8,476 nucleotides of DNA. Origin: Pseudomonadota bacterium. GTDB lineage: Bacteria; Pseudomonadota; Alphaproteobacteria; Rhizobiales; Aestuariivirgaceae. Every line of letters begins with the position of its first letter. Position 1 is the first letter of the stretch. Shown one piece after another: positions 1 to 6,465 of the stretch. Under the pieces are notes generated by a model, which had not been told where the DNA came from, searched no databases, and saw nothing but the letters and a program-made list of their open reading frames with translations. The translations under genes were made by a program, and so were the position numbers. The stretch spans positions 1 to 8,476 of the forward strand of contig JAEKFU010000630.1 in the NCBI GenBank assembly GCA_016522385.1. Direction: 5' to 3'.

Positions 1-124
1 ATGCCTAGCCAGCAGACGCAGAAACGCGGTCAAATGATTCCACATGAGAAAGAAACGCTCTAGGCTGTGTTGTTGTACTGGTTGCTCATCTTGCCCGGCT
101 AAGCCTGTTTTTCCGGAGTATTGC

Positions 125-145
125 GGCTCCCCGTTTGGTGGAGCC
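125..145. other. short inverted repeat in the leader before the acetolactate synthase gene
   Basis: GGCTCC (125-130) pairs perfectly with GGAGCC (140-145) around a 9-base loop. No T-run follows on the plus strand, so it is not a convincing intrinsic terminator. It could be a weak terminator of an upstream gene, an operator or chance. The rest of 1-290 shows no gene that I can support, and I see no strong promoter in it. Confidence 0.25.
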
Positions 146-290
146 TACTCATGCAAGCCGATGCACACACAAGTCTGAATGACAGCGCGCACCAGTTCAA
201 GTTTCGATGAACGGCGGTTGCAGGTCTTGAGCATTGTCGCGAGACCTGCTTTCGTGGCGCGCACATTTGTCGTGTCGGAGGTGGTTTGCC

Positions 291-1949
291 GTGAAAGCAT
301 CGGATCTGTTCGTGAAATGCCTGGAAACCGAAGGGGTTGAGCGGATCTTCGGGTTGCCGGGTGAGGAAAACGCCGATCTGATGATATCGCTGATGGATTC
401 AGTCATCGAGTTCGTCCTGTGCCGGCATGAGCAGGCCGCCGCCTTTATGGCCGACGCCTATGGTCGGCTGACCGGCAAGCCGGGCGTGTGCCTGGCAACG
501 CTCGGACCGGGCGCGACCAATCTGGTGACCGGTGTTGCCGATGCCAATATGGACCGGGCGCCGCTGGTGGCAATAGTAGGGCAGGGATCCACCAAGCGCC
601 TCCACAAAGAGAGCCACCAGAACATGGATGCGATCGCCATGTTCGAGCCCATCAGCAAATGGGCTCATTCGATCCAGGATGCCGATACAATTCCCGAAGT
701 GGTGCGGAAGGCCTTTAAACTGGCGCAAATGGAAAAATGCGGTGCGACCGTCATCGAACTGCCGGAAAATGTCGCTCAGCATGATGTGGAACTGGAGCCG
801 ATGCGGGCGCTTGCAACCCGCCGTTCGGCTGCAGACTGGAAGGTGGTGGAAGCAGCGGTTGATCTCATTGGCAAGGCCCGTTCGCCACTGATCCTTGCGG
901 GCAATGGGGCGGTGCGCAAAAGAGCCGTCAGGCAACTTCGCCGCCTGACCAACAAGACCGGCATCCCGGTCGTCAACACTTTCATGGGCAAGGGTGCCGT
1001 CGCGCACACCTCGCCGAACTGTCTGTTCACGATCGGCCTGCAAGGCAAAGATCACGTATTGAAAGCGTTCGCCGAGGCTGATCTCGTGATTACCGTTGGT
1101 TATGACCTGGTCGAGTATGCACCATCCTTCTGGAACGCCAAACGCGACAAGATAATCGTCCATATTGACTATGAGCCGGCCGAGATCGATGCCGGCTATC
1201 CGGTTGCGATCGACATAGTGTCCGACCTTGCCGATGCACTGTGGCAGATAAACGAGAAGCTTAATGAGCGGTTCGAGGGCAAACTGCCATTGTTCGATGT
1301 CGCACGCTGGCATGATTTGCGCGAGACGATCCGCAAGGACCTCAATGCCCAAAACCATGATGATGCTTTCCCGGTCAAACCACAGCGCGTGATCGGAGAG
1401 ATCAGGCATGCACTGGGCCCAAAGGACATCCTTCTTTCCGATGTCGGTGCCCACAAAATGTGGGTTAGCCGATATTATCAGTGCATCGAACCGAACACTT
1501 GCCTGATCTCGAACGGCTTTTGTTCAATGGGTTTCGCTCTACCGGGGGCGATTGGCGCCAAATATGCCCGGCCGGATGCGAAAGTGGTAGCGGTGTGTGG
1601 TGATGCCGGCTTCCTAATGAATGTCCAGGATCTGGAAACGGCGGTGCGCAAGCAGATCCCGTTTGTCTGCGTCGTCTGGATGGATGGCGAGTACGGGTTG
1701 ATCAAATGGAAACAACAGAACCAGTTTGGTGGGCGGCATTCGGACTTAAAGTTCAGTAACCCGGATTTGGAGATGCTGGCCCGCTCGTTCGGCATGTGGG
1801 GCCGGCACGTGACCTCGGCTGAGGATTTAGCGCCGGCGCTCGAAGAAGCACTCGGTCTGGATGGCCCGGCGCTGATTGCGGTGGATGTGGATTATACCGA
1901 GAACCGCAAGTTGACAGAGCGTCTGGGTGAGATCGACCTGCCGATATAG
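291..1949 (+). CDS. alsS: acetolactate synthase, AlsS-type (ThDP-dependent)
   Basis: Probable catabolic-type acetolactate synthase: it condenses two pyruvates to 2-acetolactate and CO2 in the cytoplasm using thiamine diphosphate and Mg2+. I chose the GTG at 291 because GGAGG (277-281) lies 9 bases upstream and the family's N-terminus begins there; this gives 552 residues, close to known AlsS/BudB proteins (about 560). An in-frame ATG at 234 would add 19 residues that do not look like the family. In 552-residue numbering, the N-terminal pyrimidine domain carries the catalytic Glu47 in RHEQAAAF. The central domain has the VGYDLVEYAP stretch (about 269-278), which resembles AlsS rather than FAD-dependent IlvB. 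The C-terminal ThDP domain has CGDAGF (436-441; Asp438) and a second metal Asp465, 27 residues later, as in Klebsiella-type enzymes. GDA replaces the usual GDG. No regulatory subunit (ilvH) or acetolactate decarboxylase (alsD) is next to it. A related ThDP enzyme with another 2-keto acid substrate remains possible. Confidence 0.82.
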   Translation: MKASDLFVKCLETEGVERIFGLPGEENADLMISLMDSVIEFVLCRHEQAAAFMADAYGRLTGKPGVCLATLGPGATNLVTGVADANMDRAPLVAIVGQGSTKRLHKESHQNMDAIAMFEPISKWAHSIQDADTIPEVVRKAFKLAQMEKCGATVIELPENVAQHDVELEPMRALATRRSAADWKVVEAAVDLIGKARSPLILAGNGAVRKRAVRQLRRLTNKTGIPVVNTFMGKGAVAHTSPNCLFTIGLQGKDHVLKAFAEADLVITVGYDLVEYAPSFWNAKRDKIIVHIDYEPAEIDAGYPVAIDIVSDLADALWQINEKLNERFEGKLPLFDVARWHDLRETIRKDLNAQNHDDAFPVKPQRVIGEIRHALGPKDILLSDVGAHKMWVSRYYQCIEPNTCLISNGFCSMGFALPGAIGAKYARPDAKVVAVCGDAGFLMNVQDLETAVRKQIPFVCVVWMDGEYGLIKWKQQNQFGGRHSDLKFSNPDLEMLARSFGMWGRHVTSAEDLAPALEEALGLDGPALIAVDVDYTENRKLTERLGEIDLPI

Positions 1950-2101
1950 CGCGGGCTGTTTTCGCTGGCTGGAGGATTGATCCAAGTCGCGTATTCCATT
2001 GCCGCGGCTTTCGAATTTCACTGCACCAGTGGGATTACAATGCCTGAATGTGACCGCAACGCCAAACGATCATCTGTGAAGATCACGCAATGTTTTGTTT
2101 T

Positions 2102-2128
2102 CGAGCCAGGAGATGGCCAGTTGGCTCG
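2102..2128. other. perfect 7-bp inverted repeat between convergent genes
   Basis: CGAGCCA (2102-2108) and TGGCTCG (2122-2128) are perfect reverse complements around a 13-base loop. The repeat sits in the gap between the ends of the acetolactate synthase gene (+) and the helical-protein gene (-). Neither strand has a T-run directly after the stem, so it may be a factor-dependent or bidirectional stop structure at best. Confidence 0.3.
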
Positions 2129-2170
2129 CGAACAGCTCATCGACTTTGACAATGGAGTCATTGCCATCGA

Positions 2171-2716
2171 CTAGTACCGCGTTACGTCGTTATACGCTTC
2201 TGCGAACTGAACGTTTTGCATGAGTTGATTGACGACCGATCTCAGGTTTTCGTCAGAGTCAATCAATGGCAGCAGCGGCTCTAATGCATAGAGTTGTGCT
2301 TCATATCTGATATCGGAAAATTTTGATTTGATTTCTGCAACAATTTCCTCCGACCTCGTTCCCTGCGCCGCCAACCTGATTAGAACCTCGATGGCATTGC
2401 CCTGCGTCCAGTCATAGGAGCCCCAGGCAATCTGTCTGACAATTGGCAGCGCCGGCTCACCGACACAAAAGACGACTTCAAAGACCGAGAACTGGCATGC
2501 GCTCAACCAGCCGCCAAGGCCATGCTTGTAAATATCAAATGTTGCAGGTTCTCTTGGCGGATTGTGCAGCAGGTCTTTGAGTTCGGTGAAGTCATCAACA
2601 CTGATCGTTGCCGAAACCAGCTTGGCTTTCCGGCGAAATTCTGCCGACAGACCGCTATGTAAGACCATCTCTGCCAGTGTGGCGATGGCATCCTTAAGGT
2701 TCACTAGATCGGTCAT
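2171..2716 (-). CDS. unrecognised all-helical protein, possibly HEAT-like
   Basis: A 181-residue soluble protein that I cannot assign to a named family. It has no signal peptide, no membrane segment and no recognisable catalytic motif. The predicted make-up is almost entirely amphipathic helices. The segment FCVGEPALPIVRQIAWGSYD (about 82-101), followed by a helix ending in RLAAQG, has the repeated helix-turn-helix flavour of HEAT/ARM-type scaffolds, which suggests protein binding rather than enzymology. The ATG at 2716 has only a weak purine stretch (GGGTTAGAG) directly before it. The gene is transcribed alone, divergent from the cupin gene, and is visibly more A+T-rich than its neighbours, which hints at recent acquisition. 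Immunity-type or anti-toxin-like small proteins can look similar, but no toxin gene is adjacent, so I do not claim that role. The ORF is intact and codon use is coherent, so it is probably a real gene. Confidence 0.7.
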   Translation of the reverse strand: MTDLVNLKDAIATLAEMVLHSGLSAEFRRKAKLVSATISVDDFTELKDLLHNPPREPATFDIYKHGLGGWLSACQFSVFEVVFCVGEPALPIVRQIAWGSYDWTQGNAIEVLIRLAAQGTRSEEIVAEIKSKFSDIRYEAQLYALEPLLPLIDSDENLRSVVNQLMQNVQFAEAYNDVTRY

Positions 2717-2732
2717 CTCTAACCCAAATGCG

Positions 2733-2761
2733 ACACTAGAAGCAGATAGCTACGTGGTCAA
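2733..2761 (-). promoter_or_regulatory. candidate sigma70 promoter for the helical-protein gene
   Basis: On the minus strand, TTGACC (complement of 2756-2761) is followed after exactly 17 bases by TAGTGT (complement of 2733-2738). The -35 matches consensus at five of six positions, but the -10 matches at only three. Transcription would start roughly ten bases before the ATG at 2716. Confidence 0.3.
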
Positions 2762-2798
2762 AAGTACCCTATATCCTGAGCCGTGGCACAGGCTGGAC

Positions 2799-2804
2799 TA
2801 TAGT
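2799..2804 (+). promoter_or_regulatory. candidate -10 box directly before the cupin gene
   Basis: TATAGT matches the TATAAT consensus at five of six positions and ends only five bases before the ATG at 2810. No good -35 is seen 17 bases upstream (CTGAGC). If used, the transcript would start at or next to the start codon, giving a leaderless mRNA, which fits the lack of a Shine-Dalgarno site. Confidence 0.25.
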
Positions 2805-2809
2805 TGCTG

Positions 2810-3439
2810 ATGACAACATCGCTTTTTGACCTGACAGACAGAACCCTAGCCGCCTTGGTTGCGGGGCTTGAGAAAAGACATGCCGGCGAAGACGGTGTGG
2901 CGGAAACCCTGTCACGGTTAAACGCACAAGATTGTACCCAACGCCATGAACCGACGGTCGCCACCAAACGAGATCTTGCCTGCCGGCACCTGGCGGCGGG
3001 TCTTGCCGCGACGTGGCACATCGACAAAGACATCAGCACTGCAATTGGCGACCTCGCTCAATCGCTTCATTGGCAACGGATCCCTGAGCATGTGCCTCGG
3101 CCCGGGGGGAGCTTCATGGACGATTATGCGTTTGCAAACCTAATTGGGCCCGGCGGTGTTTATCCCGGTGATGATTTTATGTTGGGCCTGTTCATCATCG
3201 GGCCCGGGCAGATCTATCCTGATCATCTTCATGCGGCGCCTGAGCTCTACTGGTTGTTTTCCGGTCCGACTGAGTGGCGGTTTTCCGTTGACGGGCCATG
3301 GATCCAAAAGAAGGCTGGAGAGTTACACTGGAACAATTCCAGCGAATCCCACGCCATACGCACTTTGGCTGCTCCGCTATTTGCCGCATGGGCCTGGACC
3401 CGTGATATTGACGGTGATTTCAGTATTTTAGGTGCCTAG
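2810..3439 (+). CDS. DddQ-like cupin, DMSP lyase family
   Basis: Single-domain cupin of 209 residues resembling dimethylsulfoniopropionate (DMSP) lyases of the DddQ type, which cleave DMSP to dimethyl sulfide and acrylate with a bound divalent metal. From the ATG at 2810, the N-terminal half (1-100) is a helical region. The cupin core starts near 118, and its key motif YPDHLHAAPELYWLFSG spans 136-152. It supplies Tyr136, His139, His141, Glu145 and Tyr147, with the second-motif His181 in SESHAIRT. The spacing from Tyr136 to Tyr147 equals the Y120/H123/H125/E129/Y131 pattern I recall for characterised DddQ, and the last His is two residues further away (H163 there). A WAW motif near 194-196 is also typical of the family. 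TTG at 2804 is an alternative start; no Shine-Dalgarno is clear for either. No acrylate or DMSP catabolic gene is adjacent. Many cupins of this superfamily are not proven DMSP lyases, so the fold assignment is firmer than the substrate. Confidence 0.75.
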   Translation: MTTSLFDLTDRTLAALVAGLEKRHAGEDGVAETLSRLNAQDCTQRHEPTVATKRDLACRHLAAGLAATWHIDKDISTAIGDLAQSLHWQRIPEHVPRPGGSFMDDYAFANLIGPGGVYPGDDFMLGLFIIGPGQIYPDHLHAAPELYWLFSGPTEWRFSVDGPWIQKKAGELHWNNSSESHAIRTLAAPLFAAWAWTRDIDGDFSILGA

Positions 3440-3469
3440 GGCACATCCCCGTTTGTTCGACCGGCCGCA

Positions 3470-3886
3470 TTATGACAACAGAAGTGTAATCGGGAGCAAA
3501 CATCCAGCTGCCAGGCAGAAAACGACCAGCCATCGCCGTCTGCGGCGAGTGCGTTGAAAGGCCAATACGATACCAAGGATGCTCGACGTGGCCAGACCGA
3601 GACCCATGAACGCCGAGAGCCAGGACAAGGGCCGGCGCGGCAGCAGGCTGATCAGCGCGTCGCTTTCCTGCCCCCTCTGGTTCACGCCCTGGCTTTCCGG
3701 CAGCGCCCAGCGTTGGCGCAGATGCACTTCCGACAATTGGACCAATATTTGTGGTGCGCGGTAACGTCCGTCCTTAGTCGATCGGTGAAGGTTCAAAGTC
3801 TGCCAGGCGCCGGACAGGGCAAAAAAGATGATCAGCGGCGCGAAGACGCAACCCAAATAGAGATGGTACTTGGCGATCTGAAGCAT
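3470..3886 (-). CDS. small PepSY-associated-type membrane protein
   Basis: A 138-residue inner-membrane protein. I chose the ATG at 3886 because GGGAG lies 8 bases upstream on the minus strand, and the N-terminus from there matches short PepSY-associated transmembrane proteins; the frame stays open to 3931 but the extra 15 residues look non-native. Three membrane helices are visible: about 8-27 (YLGCVFAPLIIFFALSGAW), about 85-108 and about 118-137. A hydrophilic stretch (about 30-80) lies between the first two, and a basic cluster (RTRRRRR, about 112-118) precedes the third, expected on the cytoplasmic side. The HLYLG and FFALSGAWQTL segments with flanking His resemble the first helix of PepSY-TM proteins. 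No enzymatic motif is present and the function is unknown. It converges on the cupin gene with 30 bases between stops and diverges from the Tat-exported phosphatase-like gene. Confidence 0.7.
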   Translation of the reverse strand: MLQIAKYHLYLGCVFAPLIIFFALSGAWQTLNLHRSTKDGRYRAPQILVQLSEVHLRQRWALPESQGVNQRGQESDALISLLPRRPLSWLSAFMGLGLATSSILGIVLAFQRTRRRRRWLVVFCLAAGCLLPITLLLS

Positions 3887-3956
3887 GTGCTGAGCTCCCG
3901 GATTTTTGTGACACACGTTCGGCCTGCGCAATCAGATGTTGCTTCATGACACATTT

Positions 3957-3971
3957 GAGCATGGTATGCTC
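3957..3971. promoter_or_regulatory. operator-like palindrome overlapping a possible -10 box
   Basis: GAGCAT (3957-3962) and ATGCTC (3966-3971) form a perfect 6-3-6 inverted repeat in the divergent gap between the PepSY-type gene (-) and the phosphatase-like gene (+). It overlaps TGGTATGCT, which resembles an extended -10 on the plus strand (TATGCT at 3965-3970), though no good -35 is at the right distance. A repressor bound here could control the plus-strand operon. The evidence is sequence symmetry only. Confidence 0.35.
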
Positions 3972-4080
3972 GCCTGATTAAGTTCTAGAAAAGTTGTATC
4001 ATCGGTTTGCCGATCACCTGGAACAAGCTATCTCCATTGCGTCCTTGCAATGTCTGCGCCGTCCTGCAGCAGAACTGCAA

Positions 4081-4105
4081 CTTGCGGCAGTCTAGACACC
4101 GCAAG
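4081..4105 (+). promoter_or_regulatory. stem-loop in the leader of the phosphatase-like operon
   Basis: CTTGCGG (4081-4087) pairs perfectly with CCGCAAG (4099-4105) around an 11-base loop. It would form in the transcript 47 bases before the chosen start at 4152. Together with an 11-base direct repeat GGTTTGCCGAT (4004-4014 and 4108-4118), it suggests a structured or regulated leader. No T-run follows, so it is not an intrinsic terminator, and it matches no riboswitch I know. Confidence 0.3.
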
Positions 4106-4151
4106 CGGGTTTGCCGATGATGGCATGGTTGGTTTATCGGAGAACCATATT

Positions 4152-5318
4152 ATGCATTGTTTAAACCGACGACAGTTTGGATCGGGGCTGTTGGCGACCG
4201 CTGCGGGGGCAAGTTTGCTACCGGAGGCAGCAACCGCGCGGCGCCGCTATACCGGGCCCAATGTCATCATTGTGCGCTTTGGCGGGGGCGTCCGGCGGCG
4301 CGAGACGATCGATCCGGATCACACTTATGCCCCCTATCTTCGCCATGTGCTGGCCAAGCGCGGGACGCTCTACACAGATATGCGGATTTCAGCACAAGAC
4401 GGCGTGGTAACCAGTCATGCTCAGGGCACGCTCTACATCCTCACCGGCCGCTATGACCGCTACCAGGATGTCGAAAACAAATTTCTGAGCGAGCGGTTCG
4501 AACCGAAGGCGCCGACGCTTTTTGAATATCTGCGAAAAGCCTACAATGTGCCTAGCCACCAGACGTTGATCGTCAACGGCGAAGATCGCGAGAGTGAAGA
4601 TTTCCTGACCTTCAGCAACAACCACTCCTATGGCGTCAACTATCGCTCCAGTGTCTTGAGCCTGCACTGGTTCAAGACCTATTTGTTGCGGGCCCAGCTT
4701 AACGAACAGGACCTGTCTGATAAGGCACGCCAGGAAGTGCAAGCGCAACTGGAAAAGCTGGAGGCGCGCAATTATCGCGGCGATGAAGTCGCCCAGCAGG
4801 TAGATGAACTGGAATCGTTCTGGTCACGTTGGCGTCGGCATTACGGTGACAGCGGTTTTGTAAACGCGCGTGGCGATCGGCTGCTCACACAACTGACCGT
4901 GCGGGCGCTGCACGAGCTGCGGCCAAAGCTGGTGATGGTGAACTACCAGGACCCGGACTATGTCCACTGGGGTAACATGAGCCACTATACGCGGGCCATT
5001 TCAATCATTGACGAAGGTGTGCGTCAGCTTGTCGATACGGTCGAGGCAGATCCTCATTACCGCGGTAACACGGTTTTTGTCATCGTGCCGGATTGCGGGC
5101 GTGACAACAATCCGCTGATGCAGGTGTCCTGTCAGCATCATTTCAATTCGAAGAGCGCCCATGAGATCTGGGCGTTGGTAATGGGACCGGGTATCGCCCG
5201 CGGCAGAGTCGTCGACAAGCCGGTCAACCAGATCAGCATTGCAGCGACGATCGGCCAGTTCATGGGCTTCAGGGCCAAGTTCGCCGAAGGCGGTGTGTTG
5301 AACGATGTTTTTGGCTGA
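4152..5318 (+). CDS. Tat-exported alkaline-phosphatase-superfamily protein
   Basis: A 388-residue exported protein of the alkaline phosphatase/sulfatase superfamily with unknown substrate. The frame opens at 4050, but I chose the ATG at 4152 because GGAGA (4139-4143) sits 8 bases upstream and a twin-arginine signal begins at once: NRRQFGSG (5-12), a hydrophobic stretch and a likely cleavage after EAATA (25-29). The mature protein should be periplasmic. NYQDPDYVHWG (264-274) gives the Asp267/Asp269 and His272 pattern of the second metal site, VPDCGRD (312-318) occupies the usual DHG region, and His329/His330 and His337 follow. Residues about 180-225 are charged and helical and may form a coiled coil. 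The N-terminal strand VIIVRFGGG (38-46) lacks the Asp that normally binds metal, and the nucleophile is unclear; Thr52 is one candidate. The protein may therefore be a divergent or non-catalytic member. It heads the probable operon, with the next start 6 bases past its stop. Confidence 0.78.
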   Translation: MHCLNRRQFGSGLLATAAGASLLPEAATARRRYTGPNVIIVRFGGGVRRRETIDPDHTYAPYLRHVLAKRGTLYTDMRISAQDGVVTSHAQGTLYILTGRYDRYQDVENKFLSERFEPKAPTLFEYLRKAYNVPSHQTLIVNGEDRESEDFLTFSNNHSYGVNYRSSVLSLHWFKTYLLRAQLNEQDLSDKARQEVQAQLEKLEARNYRGDEVAQQVDELESFWSRWRRHYGDSGFVNARGDRLLTQLTVRALHELRPKLVMVNYQDPDYVHWGNMSHYTRAISIIDEGVRQLVDTVEADPHYRGNTVFVIVPDCGRDNNPLMQVSCQHHFNSKSAHEIWALVMGPGIARGRVVDKPVNQISIAATIGQFMGFRAKFAEGGVLNDVFG

Positions 5319-5324
5319 CCTGCC

Positions 5325-6446
5325 ATGAAGCGGTTGCTGGCTTTTGTCTGGAAAACGGTAGCCGGCGTCGCGCTTTGCCTGACGCCGGTGACGGCGGTGC
5401 TGGTTGTCGGCTGGATCAGCCGCGCGATGCAAAGGTCAATCTTCAAAGCCTGGTTCAACGATCGCCGTATCGTCGATGTCGGCGCGGGATTCGACGACTT
5501 TGTGCGGGAAGGCCACGGTAGCGCCCATTTGGCTGGATGGCCCAATTGGATCATTGCGAAAAGAGCCGGCGAAGAAGTCGGGTCTGGCGGGGTGGACAGA
5601 ATTAGGCGTGGCTTGATCAGGTTGTTTGGATCGCTCTGGTCCAATCTCAAACTTGGCCTCCAGATGTTGTTGAACACCTGGGTGCTGACGTTGCCGGCCG
5701 GCCTTATGTGGGCCGTGTCATGGTGGGGCGGCTGGGAGAATTCGTTCAACAAGGGCTATGAGCAGGCGGCGGTGGGGCCGGCAATCGGTTTGGCCGGTGT
5801 GGCCATGTTTCTCGCCGCTATGACCTATGTGCCGTTGGCGCAGGCCCGTCAGGCCGCCACGGGAAATTGGAAATCGTTCTATGATTTCAAGTTTTTGCGG
5901 ACGCTTGCGCGGCAATCGCGCTGGCGGCTCGTGTGGCTGGCGATCGCCTTTGTCGTTGCAGGGTTGATCCTTTCAGGCGTCCATGTGGGACCGTTGGCGC
6001 TGGGCAATATGCTGGACGGTCAAGCGGCACTGGACGACCAAGAAATCAAGAAAATCGCCGGGCTATATCATCTGTTCGCCTGCGCCGTAATCTTCGCGCT
6101 GGCGGTGGTGCTGCGCATTATGGCGGCGAAACTCTATGCCGGTGCGGTGCGCAAAGCTCTCCGGCGCGGCGCAATTTCACCGGATATGCTGGCTGACAAT
6201 GAAAGGGCGTTCCTTGCCAGGCTGGATCTGCTGGAGACGTCAGCAAAGCCGGCAGCCGGTCTGGTCGCGAGGACCGTCGTAATGTCCGGCCGGGGCATTG
6301 CTGGCATCGCCCTGACGATGGCCCTGCTAACCGCCTGGCTGGTATTCGTCGCAGAGCTGTTCGTATCGCAGTTCCTTAATCTTGATTGGGTGGCATGGCT
6401 AAATCTGCCCCTGATCCAGTTGCCGTGGTTTCACGGGCCTGGCTAA
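5325..6446 (+). CDS. polytopic membrane protein of unknown function
   Basis: A 373-residue integral membrane protein that I cannot place in a characterised family. Hydrophobic segments lie at about 11-31, 105-133, 150-172, 200-219, 247-267 and 322-349, giving roughly six membrane helices. A soluble section between helix 1 and helix 2 (about 32-104) is polar and charged. The overall pattern and the GNWKSFYDFKFLRTL stretch (180-194) recall the loosely defined DUF4013 type of membrane protein, but this is a weak impression. There is no transporter, channel or catalytic signature. The ATG at 5325 lies 6 bases after the preceding stop with no clear Shine-Dalgarno, so translation is probably coupled to the phosphatase-like gene. 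That coupling suggests the two products act together at the membrane. The C-terminus (LPLIQLPWFHGPG) is hydrophobic and may dip back into the membrane. Confidence 0.7.
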   Translation: MKRLLAFVWKTVAGVALCLTPVTAVLVVGWISRAMQRSIFKAWFNDRRIVDVGAGFDDFVREGHGSAHLAGWPNWIIAKRAGEEVGSGGVDRIRRGLIRLFGSLWSNLKLGLQMLLNTWVLTLPAGLMWAVSWWGGWENSFNKGYEQAAVGPAIGLAGVAMFLAAMTYVPLAQARQAATGNWKSFYDFKFLRTLARQSRWRLVWLAIAFVVAGLILSGVHVGPLALGNMLDGQAALDDQEIKKIAGLYHLFACAVIFALAVVLRIMAAKLYAGAVRKALRRGAISPDMLADNERAFLARLDLLETSAKPAAGLVARTVVMSGRGIAGIALTMALLTAWLVFVAELFVSQFLNLDWVAWLNLPLIQLPWFHGPG

Positions 6447-6465
6447 CAGAAACTAAGCACCTAAA

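Noticed and set aside
1..63. Open frame from the first base to TAG at 61-63, possibly the tail of an upstream gene
   Set aside because: Only 20 codons with no recognisable sequence; its start lies at the window edge, so it cannot be judged.
234..290. Upstream ATG extension of the acetolactate synthase gene
   Set aside because: The 19 extra residues do not fit the family and no ribosome site precedes 234, whereas GGAGG precedes the GTG at 291.
399..1454. 351-codon open frame on the minus strand
   Set aside because: It lies wholly inside the acetolactate synthase gene on the opposite strand; its product has no recognisable motif, and the plus-strand product is clearly a real enzyme.
1977..2174. 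65-codon open frame after the acetolactate synthase gene
   Set aside because: No clear ribosome site, no recognisable product, and it overlaps the end of the minus-strand gene. A shorter start at 2040 is no better supported.
3440..3469. Intrinsic terminator between the convergent cupin and PepSY-type genes
   Set aside because: The 30 bases contain no stable stem followed by a T-run on either strand.
3554..3949. 131-codon plus-strand frame across the PepSY-type gene
   Set aside because: It is the opposite-strand shadow of a membrane protein with well-formed helices and a good ribosome site.
4050..4151. N-terminal extension of the phosphatase-like protein from 4050 or 4125
   Set aside because: A Tat signal starts at once from the ATG at 4152, which has a proper Shine-Dalgarno; an extension would bury the signal.
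2..4565. Near-identical 17-base words at 2-18 and 4549-4565 (16 of 17 match)
   Set aside because: The second copy is inside a coding region and the two lie over 4 kb apart with no shared flanks. A match this short is plausibly chance.
5138..5752. 204-codon minus-strand frame across the junction of two operon genes
   Set aside because: It is antisense to two supported genes, and its product has no recognisable features.
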